42,556 nt of DNA from Clostridiales bacterium (GTDB taxonomy: Bacteria > Bacillota > Clostridia > Oscillospirales > Oscillospiraceae), in contig JAJQCJ010000056.1 of NCBI GenBank assembly GCA_021202775.1, positions 1 to 42,556 of the forward strand. Direction: 5' to 3'. Below the pieces are notes generated by a model. It searched no databases. It was given only the letters and a program-made list of their open reading frames with translations, and was not told the DNA's origin. Positions 34,103-42,556 of the stretch are shown piece after piece (positions within the stretch are counted from its first letter, which is position 1; each line of letters opens with the position of its first letter). The position numbers were made by a program, and so were the translations under genes.

Positions 34103-35140
34103 TTGAATACGTTTGAGATACTGGACACCCTGACCCAGGCGGTTGGCCCCTCCGGCTATGAGCTGTCAGGGGCGTCCCAGACTGCCGCGGCCCTGCTGGA
34201 GCCGCTGGTGGACACGGTGCGCATCGACCCCATGGGCAACGTCATCGGCGTCCGCCGCTGCGGGAAGAAGCACGCAAAGCGGCTGCTGCTGGACGCCCAC
34301 ATTGACGAGGTGGGCCTCATCGTCACCGGGTATGAGGAGGGCGGCTTCCTGCGGGTCACCCAGCTGGGGGGCATCGACCCCCGGGTGCTGCCCGGCCGTG
34401 AGGTGACGATTCTGGCGGAGCAGCCCCTGTTTGGGGTGGTCACGGCCCAGTCCGCCCACCTGTACGAGGGGGCTGACAGCGTGGCCCCCATGACGGAGCT
34501 GGCCATTGACACCGGCTACCCCACGGAAAAACTGAAAGGGCTGGTGCCCGTCGGCACGCCCGTCGTCTATCGGGAGCCCTGCTTTGCCCTGGGCAAAAAG
34601 CAGATCGCCTCCAAATCCATGGATGACCGCAGCTGTTTTGCCGTCATCCTGAAAGCCCTCCAGCTGCTGGCAGGGGAGACCCTGGACGTGGATTTGTACG
34701 TGGTCGGCTCCTGCTGTGAGGAAGTGGGGGGCCAGGGGGCCGTGGTCACGGCCTACGACATCGCCCCGGACTGGGCAGTGGCGCTGGATGTCACCTTCGC
34801 CACCACCCCGGACGCGCCGGGGAAGGGGTTCGCCCCGGGTTCCGGCCCGGCCATCGGCATCGGCCCCAACGTGGCCTGGTGGATGGCGGAACGGTTTATC
34901 TGTAAGGCAAAAGAACTTAACATCCAGTATAGCGAGGAAGTTATGGCGGGGAATACCGGCACCAACGGCTGGGAGCTGCAAATCTCCCGGGAAGGGGTGC
35001 CCACCGCCATCCTCAGCCTGCCGGAAAAGTATATGCACACCCCCATTGAAGTGATTCACCGGAAGGATTTCAAGAACTGCGCCAGGCTTTTGGCGGCCTT
35101 TGTGCGGGATTTGGGCGAGGAGGCAGAACTATGCTGCTGA
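34103..35140 (+). CDS. M42 family metallopeptidase (first of three)
   Basis: 345 residues from TTG 34103, after AAGGAGG. Cytosolic dinuclear-metal aminopeptidase or endoglucanase-M type; the family forms tetrahedral dodecamers that trim peptides. All five metal-ligand positions are present: H66 and D68 in DAHIDEVG, Asp in SKSMDDRSC, Glu pair in CCEEVGGQGA, Asp in VALDVTF, and His in KYMHTPIEV. The NTGTNGWELQISREGVPT segment corresponds to the GTDA region. The ATG of the next gene lies inside its last codons (10-base overlap), so translation is coupled. Confidence 0.94.
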   Translation: MNTFEILDTLTQAVGPSGYELSGASQTAAALLEPLVDTVRIDPMGNVIGVRRCGKKHAKRLLLDAHIDEVGLIVTGYEEGGFLRVTQLGGIDPRVLPGREVTILAEQPLFGVVTAQSAHLYEGADSVAPMTELAIDTGYPTEKLKGLVPVGTPVVYREPCFALGKKQIASKSMDDRSCFAVILKALQLLAGETLDVDLYVVGSCCEEVGGQGAVVTAYDIAPDWAVALDVTFATTPDAPGKGFAPGSGPAIGIGPNVAWWMAERFICKAKELNIQYSEEVMAGNTGTNGWELQISREGVPTAILSLPEKYMHTPIEVIHRKDFKNCARLLAAFVRDLGEEAELCC

Positions 35141-36162
35141 ATGAACTGAACTTGCTCTGCCTGCTCCCCGGCGTGGCCAGCAGGGAGGAGGCAGTGCGGG
35201 ACTATATCATCTCCGCCGCGAAGGGATATGCGGACGAGGTGCGGGTGGACCGGATGGGAAACGTCATCGCCTGCAAGGGGGGCAAATCCCACAAAACCCC
35301 CGTCATGCTCACCGCGCACATGGACGAAGTCGGTGTAATGGTAACTGACTTTACAGATTCTGGTCACGCCAAATTTGACTTTGTGGGGGAGGTGGACCGC
35401 CGCACCGTCATCGGGAAGCGGGTTTTCCTGGGAAAAACGGGGGTTCCCGGCGTGTTCGGCATGAAACCCATCCACCTGACCAGCCGAGAGGAACGCCAAT
35501 CCTACCCCAAAACCGGCAGCCTGTATATTGACATCGGCGCGAAGGACAAGGCGGAGGCCCAGAGCCTGGTCTCCAGAGGGGACGTGGGCGTGTTTGCCAG
35601 CGAGTTCCTGAGCTTCGGCGAAGGGCGCATCAAATCCCGGGCCATCAGCGGGCGTATCGGCTGCGCGGTGCTGCTGGAGCTGATGAAGCAGCCCCTGCCG
35701 GTGGACTGCACCTTCGTCTTTACGGTGCAGGAAGAAGTGGGCGCCCGGGGCGCCTTCGGCGCGGCCTTCGGGGTGAAACCGGAGCTGGCGCTGGTGATGG
35801 GCAGCGCGGCGGCCAACGACCTGCCCGACGTCCCGCCGGAGCGGCGGGGCTGCGCCCTGGGCAAGGGCGCGGTGATTCCCGCCATGGACGGGGGAACGGT
35901 CTATGACCGGGGCCTGTTCGCCCTCCTGCGGGACATGGCGGAGGTGGCCCAAATCCCCTGGCAGATGCCGGAGGATGCGGAAGGGAAAAACGACGCCATG
36001 GCGGTGCAGCGCAGCCGTTCCGGCGCGCGGGTGGCGGCCATCGCCGCCCCGGTGCGCTATGCCCGGACGCCGTCGGAGGTGGCGGCGGAGCGCGACCTGG
36101 AGGCCGTGCTGCATCTGGCAGAGGCGTTTCTGGACGCCGTTGGAAAGGAGCAGGAAGGATGA
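35131..36162 (+). CDS. M42 family protein lacking most metal ligands (second of three)
   Basis: 343 residues, same fold and length as its neighbours. The first metal pair is kept (H63 and D65 in TAHMDEVG) and so are E201-E202 in VQEEVGARGA. The bridging-Asp motif that reads DDR/DNR in both neighbours is S173-G174-R175 here. The next Asp ligand (VDVT in the neighbours) is G224 (ALVMGSAAAND), and the C-terminal His (RY-x-H) is R312 (RYARTPSEV). It is thus probably unable to hold the dinuclear centre. A structural or regulatory subunit of a mixed oligomer is my inference; loss of function by decay is the alternative, although the frame is intact and tightly coupled on both sides (10-base and 4-base overlaps). 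Confidence 0.9.
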   Translation: MLLNELNLLCLLPGVASREEAVRDYIISAAKGYADEVRVDRMGNVIACKGGKSHKTPVMLTAHMDEVGVMVTDFTDSGHAKFDFVGEVDRRTVIGKRVFLGKTGVPGVFGMKPIHLTSREERQSYPKTGSLYIDIGAKDKAEAQSLVSRGDVGVFASEFLSFGEGRIKSRAISGRIGCAVLLELMKQPLPVDCTFVFTVQEEVGARGAFGAAFGVKPELALVMGSAAANDLPDVPPERRGCALGKGAVIPAMDGGTVYDRGLFALLRDMAEVAQIPWQMPEDAEGKNDAMAVQRSRSGARVAAIAAPVRYARTPSEVAAERDLEAVLHLAEAFLDAVGKEQEG

Positions 36163-37163
36163 ATTTGACACTGTTGCAGTCGCTGACGGCGGCGTTTGGC
36201 GTCTCCGGCTGTGAGGACGAGATTCGCACGCTGATTTTACAGGAGGTCACGCCCCTGGCGGACGATGTGACCGTGGACGCCCTGGGCGACGTCATTGCCC
36301 ACAAACAGGGGAACGGGCCAAGACTGATGTTCTCCGCCCATATGGACAGCATTGGCCTGATGGTCGCCCATATCGACGAGAAGGGATACCTCCGGTTCTG
36401 CCAGGTGGGCGGGTTGGAGCCTGCCGCCATTTATCAGACCCCGGTGCGGTTTCAAAACGGCGTTTGCGGCGTTATCTCTGTCAATGAGGATAAGTCGGAC
36501 AAGCAGTTCAAGCTGACCGACCTCTTCGTGGACATCGGGGCAAAGGACCGGGCGGATGCGGCAACCATGGTGAAGGTGGGGGACGTGGCCGCCTATGAGG
36601 GCGTCTTCCTGACGAACCGCGGCCAGATCATCTCCTCCTATCTGGACAACCGGGCGGGCTGCTTTGTGCTGCTGGAGGCCCTGAGGCAGGTGGAGCGGCC
36701 CCAGAACGACCTGTACTTCGTCTTCTCCGTCCAGGAGGAGGTGGGCTGCCGGGGGGCCAGGACAGCGGCCTGGTCTGTCCACCCGGAGTACGGCATCGCC
36801 GTGGACGTGACCTGTCCGGACGATGTGCCCGGTGCGGCTCACGTTGGCAGCACCGCCGTAGGGAAGGGGGCCGCCGTCAAGGTGATGGACCGCAGCGTCA
36901 TCTGCACCCCGTCCCTGGTGAAGCGGCTCCGGGAGATCGCCGAGGCAAACCAAATCGCCGTTCAGGACGATATTCTCACCTGCGGCGGCACCGACGCCGG
37001 GCCGATGCAGGTTTCCCACAGCGGTGTGAAAACCGGGGGTATCTCCATCCCCTGCCGCTATACCCACGCCCCCGCCGAGGCGGCGGCCTGGGAGGATATC
37101 GAGGCCTGCATTGCGCTGGTGCGGGCAGTTTGTGAAAGTGAGCTGAATCCCCATGAATTTTGA
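36159..37163 (+). CDS. M42 family metallopeptidase (third of three)
   Basis: 334 residues from ATG 36159, in an ATGA overlap with the previous gene. All metal-site motifs are present: H61 and D63 in SAHMDSIG, Asp in SSYLDNRAGC, VQEEVGCRGART, AVDVTCPDD, and His in CRYTHAPAEA; the GGTDAGPMQVSHSG loop is also intact. Cytosolic aminopeptidase of the tetrahedral (TET) type is the likely product. Followed by the methionine gamma-lyase family gene with an 11-base overlap, so the M42 genes and that gene are translationally linked. Confidence 0.94.
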   Translation: MNLTLLQSLTAAFGVSGCEDEIRTLILQEVTPLADDVTVDALGDVIAHKQGNGPRLMFSAHMDSIGLMVAHIDEKGYLRFCQVGGLEPAAIYQTPVRFQNGVCGVISVNEDKSDKQFKLTDLFVDIGAKDRADAATMVKVGDVAAYEGVFLTNRGQIISSYLDNRAGCFVLLEALRQVERPQNDLYFVFSVQEEVGCRGARTAAWSVHPEYGIAVDVTCPDDVPGAAHVGSTAVGKGAAVKVMDRSVICTPSLVKRLREIAEANQIAVQDDILTCGGTDAGPMQVSHSGVKTGGISIPCRYTHAPAEAAAWEDIEACIALVRAVCESELNPHEF

Positions 37164-38415
37164 CGCGCCGCTGCCCTTTTCTCAGCGGGTGCTGGAGCTG
37201 AGCGAACAGGCCCAGCAGGACATAGCGGGGCAGTTTGCCTCCATCGACGCCATTGCGGAGTACAATACCCGGAAGGTGCTGTCCGCCTTCCAGAACCATC
37301 GGGTGGCGGAGGGCTACTTCGCCGGCACCACCGGCTACGGCTATGACGACCAGGGCCGGGACGAGCTGGAGAAGATTTACGCCGAGATTTTCGGCGCGGA
37401 GGACGCCCTGGTGCGCCTCCAGTTCGTCAACGGCACCCACGCCATTGCCTCCACCCTGTACGGCGCCCTGAAAACCGGGGATATTCTGGTCAGCGCCGTG
37501 GGGGCCCCCTATGACACGCTGCTCAGCGTCATCGGCGTCACCGGCAGCGAGCCGGGGAGCATGAAGGACTACGGCATCGGCTACCGACAGGTGGACATCA
37601 AGGACAACGCCCCAGACAAAGCAGGGCTTGCGGAGGCTGTGGAGGACCCCAGGGTGAAGGCGGTGCTGATTCAGCGCAGCAAGGGCTACTCCACCCGGGC
37701 CACCCTGTCCGTGGCGGAAATTGGCGAGCTGACCGCCATCGTGAAGGCACACAACCCCAACGCCGCCGTCATCGTGGACAACTGCTATGGGGAGTTTGTG
37801 GAGACGGTGGAGCCCACCCAGGTGGGGGCCGACCTGATTGTGGGCAGCCTGATTAAGAACCCCGGCGGGGGGCTGGCCCCCATGGGGGGCTATGTGGCGG
37901 GCCGCCACGACCTGGTGGAGGCCGCCGCCATGCGTTTGACGGTGCCCGGCATTGGACGGGAGTGCGGCGCCACCCTGGGTTACAACCGCCAGCTCTACCA
38001 GGGCCTGTTCCTGGCCCCCCACACCGTGGCCCAGGCGGTGAAAACCGCCGTCTTTGGCGCCCGGCTGATGGAGCTGATGGGCTACGAGACGGAGCCCCGC
38101 TCCAACGAGACCCGGCACGATATTATTCAGATGATCTCCCTGAACCAGCCGGAGGCGGTGGTGAAGTTCTGCAAGGGCATCCAGTCCGGCTCCCCGGTGG
38201 ACAGCTATGTGACCCCGCTGCCCTGGGATATGCCCGGCTATGAGGATCAGGTGATTATGGCGGCGGGGGCCTTCATTCAGGGGGCCTCTATCGAGCTGTC
38301 CGCCGACGCCCCCATGCGCCCGCCCTATACGGTCTACCTGCAAGGGGGGCTGACCTACGAGTCGGGGAAGACCGGCCTGATGCTGGCGGCGGAGGAGCTG
38401 CTGAAGGAATCATAA
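37153..38415 (+). CDS. Methionine gamma-lyase family (aluminium resistance-type) PLP protein
   Basis: 420 residues, pyridoxal-phosphate fold type I. Conserved blocks: GTTGYGYDDQGRDELE, ALVRLQFVNGTHAIA, VGAPYDTLLSVIG, VIVDNCYGEFVE, then the PLP lysine K235 in GSLIKNPGGG with LAPMGGYVAGR, and C-terminal LPWDMPGYEDQ and PPYTVYLQGGL. It matches the Cys/Met metabolism-related family often annotated as 'aluminium resistance protein' (YnbB-like); the substrate is not established. Overlap with the M42 operon suggests amino-acid or peptide catabolism. Confidence 0.93.
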   Translation: MNFDAPLPFSQRVLELSEQAQQDIAGQFASIDAIAEYNTRKVLSAFQNHRVAEGYFAGTTGYGYDDQGRDELEKIYAEIFGAEDALVRLQFVNGTHAIASTLYGALKTGDILVSAVGAPYDTLLSVIGVTGSEPGSMKDYGIGYRQVDIKDNAPDKAGLAEAVEDPRVKAVLIQRSKGYSTRATLSVAEIGELTAIVKAHNPNAAVIVDNCYGEFVETVEPTQVGADLIVGSLIKNPGGGLAPMGGYVAGRHDLVEAAAMRLTVPGIGRECGATLGYNRQLYQGLFLAPHTVAQAVKTAVFGARLMELMGYETEPRSNETRHDIIQMISLNQPEAVVKFCKGIQSGSPVDSYVTPLPWDMPGYEDQVIMAAGAFIQGASIELSADAPMRPPYTVYLQGGLTYESGKTGLMLAAEELLKES

Positions 38416-38456
38416 AATCGCCCCGGCGCGACTATCCTGCCTTTAGAGGTGGTGGT

Positions 38457-41128
<2,672 letters not shown>

Positions 41129-41167
41129 ATTGCCTGCCCGGTTCTTTGCAGAGAACGAAAAACGCCC

Positions 41168-41196
41168 TTGCATATTCGTGCAAGCTGTCGTATAAT
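41168..41196 (+). promoter_or_regulatory. Promoter of the aminotransferase gene
   Basis: TTGCAT, 17 bases, TATAAT, 60 bases before the GTG start. Confidence 0.83.
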
Positions 41197-41256
41197 AAAA
41201 AACAGATGGCTTTGGAAAGGCAAGCCCCTTCCGGAGCGGAATCAAGGTGAAGCAGC

Positions 41257-42432
41257 GTGAATATTCGTTTTGCCCAGCGCATGGATGCGTTTCAGCCGGG
41301 CATTTTCAACGTCCTGGACGAAAAGCGGAAGGAACTGGAGGCGGCAGGTCGGCAGGTCTACAACCTGTCCGTAGGCACGCCGGACTTCCCGCCGGACGAC
41401 CATGTGATGGCGGCGCTGGTGGGCAGGGCCTGCCAGCCTAAAGAATATCAGTACTCCCTGGGCGACCTGCCGGAGCTGCACACAGCGGTGCAGCACTGGT
41501 ATCAGCGCCGGTACGGCGTGGCGCTGGCGGCGGATGAGATCATGTCGGTGAACGGCAGCCAGGAGGGCCTGGCCCATATCGCCTGGGCGCTGTGCGACCC
41601 GGGGGACGTGGTGCTGTGTCCCAACCCCGGCTATCCCATCTTCGCCGTGGGGCCGGAGCTGTGCGGTGCGGAGATCGCCTACTACGACCTGCTGCCGGAG
41701 CGGCATTATCTGCCTGACCTGGACGCCATCGACCCGGAGCTGGCCCGGCGGGCGAAGATGATGGTGGTCTCCTACCCCCTGAACCCGGTCTGTGTGACGG
41801 CCCCCCAGTCCTTCTATGAGGAGCTGGTGGCCTTTGCCCGGCGGTACAACATCATCATCGTCCACGACAACGCCTATTCGGACATACTGTTCGACGGCAG
41901 GGAAGGGCGCTCCTTCCTGTCAACGCCCGGGGCGAAAGAGGTAGGCGTGGAGCTGAACAGCCTGTCGAAAACCTACTGTCTGACGGGATGCCGCGTCTCC
42001 TTCGTGGTGGGGAACCGGGACATTGTGAAGAAGTTCTCCACCCTCCGCAGCCAGATCGACTACGGCATCTTCTACCCCATCCAGTACGCGGCCATTGCGG
42101 CGCTGGAGGGGCCCCAGGACGGCGTGGCCCGGCGGCGGGCCAACTATCAGGCCCGGCGGGACGCCCTCTGCGGCGGTCTCCGGTCCATCGGCTGGAACGT
42201 GCCGGACAGCGAGGGCACCATGTTCGCCTGGGCCCCCATTCCCAAGGGGTTTGACAGCTCGGTGGACTTCTGCTTCCAGCTGCTGGATAAAACCGGCGTG
42301 CTCTGTACGCCGGGCAGCGCCTTCGGCAGTCTGGGGGAGGGCTATGTGCGGTTTGCACTGGTGCTGCCGCCGGAGCGTATTCAGGCGGCGGTGGCCGCCA
42401 TTCGGGACAGCGGAGTTTTAAGGAACCCCTGA
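41257..42432 (+). CDS. Class I/II PLP aminotransferase (LL-DAP/alanine aminotransferase-like)
   Basis: 391 residues from GTG 41257 (weak ribosome binding site). Typical class I blocks: LSVGTPDFPPD, YQYSLGDLPELHTAV, NGSQEGLAHIAWALCDPGD, NPGYPIF, HDNAYSDILFDG, and the PLP lysine K238 in LNSLSKTYCLTGCRV. The loop that in most class I enzymes reads NPTG is NPVC here (176-179), so the substrate-binding edge is changed. The substrate is not determined. Monocistronic, with a strong promoter. Confidence 0.9.
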   Translation: MNIRFAQRMDAFQPGIFNVLDEKRKELEAAGRQVYNLSVGTPDFPPDDHVMAALVGRACQPKEYQYSLGDLPELHTAVQHWYQRRYGVALAADEIMSVNGSQEGLAHIAWALCDPGDVVLCPNPGYPIFAVGPELCGAEIAYYDLLPERHYLPDLDAIDPELARRAKMMVVSYPLNPVCVTAPQSFYEELVAFARRYNIIIVHDNAYSDILFDGREGRSFLSTPGAKEVGVELNSLSKTYCLTGCRVSFVVGNRDIVKKFSTLRSQIDYGIFYPIQYAAIAALEGPQDGVARRRANYQARRDALCGGLRSIGWNVPDSEGTMFAWAPIPKGFDSSVDFCFQLLDKTGVLCTPGSAFGSLGEGYVRFALVLPPERIQAAVAAIRDSGVLRNP

Positions 42433-42556
42433 ACAAATGCACTTCGGCGCCTTGCGGTAAATTTGCGCCATAAATGCGTTGCAAAATCTTGAAATCCGTC
42501 AGGATTACCCTCAAGGGGTATGCCCGCGCCTAACGGCGCTCCTGATCCTGCGCGCT
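42433..42556. other. Window end, no gene recognised
   Basis: 124 bases with short inverted pieces (GGCGCC / GGCGC near 42446-42470 and GCGCG / CGCGC at the very end). It may be the start of a dispersed repeat or of the next gene, but nothing can be claimed. Confidence 0.3.

Noticed and set aside
34103-37163. Triplet of M42 genes considered as an assembly duplication
   Set aside because: The three proteins differ throughout and overlap naturally; this is an old paralogous series.

Overview
The window looks like chromosome from a high-GC, spore-forming Clostridia of the gut Oscillospiraceae type (Flavonifractor / Pseudoflavonifractor / Lawsonibacter-like). The basis is gene content (a YunB-like sporulation protein, a T-box leader before alaS, an RF1 gene beside Sua5, TrkA/TrkH, YebC, class A RNase P RNA), Firmicutes-style TTGACA-N17-TATAAT promoters and strong GGAGG ribosome binding sites. 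The genus is inferred by eye. Almost all of the window is core chromosome. No transposase, CRISPR array or complete prophage is visible.

Layout. 1-10.75 kb is read leftwards: uppP, a frameshifted M18 aminopeptidase, a Sua5/TsaC-CoaE fusion, prfA, a DUF218 (YdcF-like) membrane protein coupled to an ABC-F ATPase, then murF and ddl. 10.75-17.6 kb holds a lone phage-tail-like small protein, a large aconitase-superfamily hydratase, a membrane-anchored unknown, tRNA-Ser(GGA), a NUDIX hydrolase, a low-molecular-weight tyrosine phosphatase and cardiolipin synthase. 17.8-18.8 kb is a visibly AT-richer islet with four tandem paralogous short peptide genes (the last truncated) and one small SANT/Myb-like gene, behind a promoter whose spacer contains a run of nine Gs. 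18.84-22.2 kb is the Ala T-box leader, alaS and a HIT protein. 22.2-24.6 kb holds a DUF6514-like gene, an autoregulated XRE / DUF3169 / DUF6440-like operon with three copies of one palindromic operator, and a tRNA-Phe/tRNA-Gly pair with a duplicated tRNA-Gly tail. 25-32.1 kb is read rightwards: LCP ligase, trkA-trkH, DUF1858, trmK-nif3 and yebC. rnpB lies on the minus strand at 32.2-32.5 kb, divergent from murD. 32.7-38.4 kb is murD, three consecutive M42 peptidases and a methionine gamma-lyase family protein. 38.4-42.4 kb is yunB, ligA and a class I aminotransferase.

How the genes work together. Cell-wall synthesis recurs (uppP, murF, ddl, murD, LCP), with translation and tRNA functions (prfA, Sua5, alaS, trmK, ABC-F, tRNAs, rnpB) and K+ uptake (trkA/trkH). 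The strongest candidates for something undescribed are (i) the short-peptide cassette, with a shared N-terminus, divergent acidic/Gly-rich C-termini and a possibly phase-variable promoter, and (ii) the M42 triplet, whose middle member has lost three of the five metal-ligand positions kept by its two neighbours. All assignments rest on reading the sequence and family knowledge; no database search was possible.
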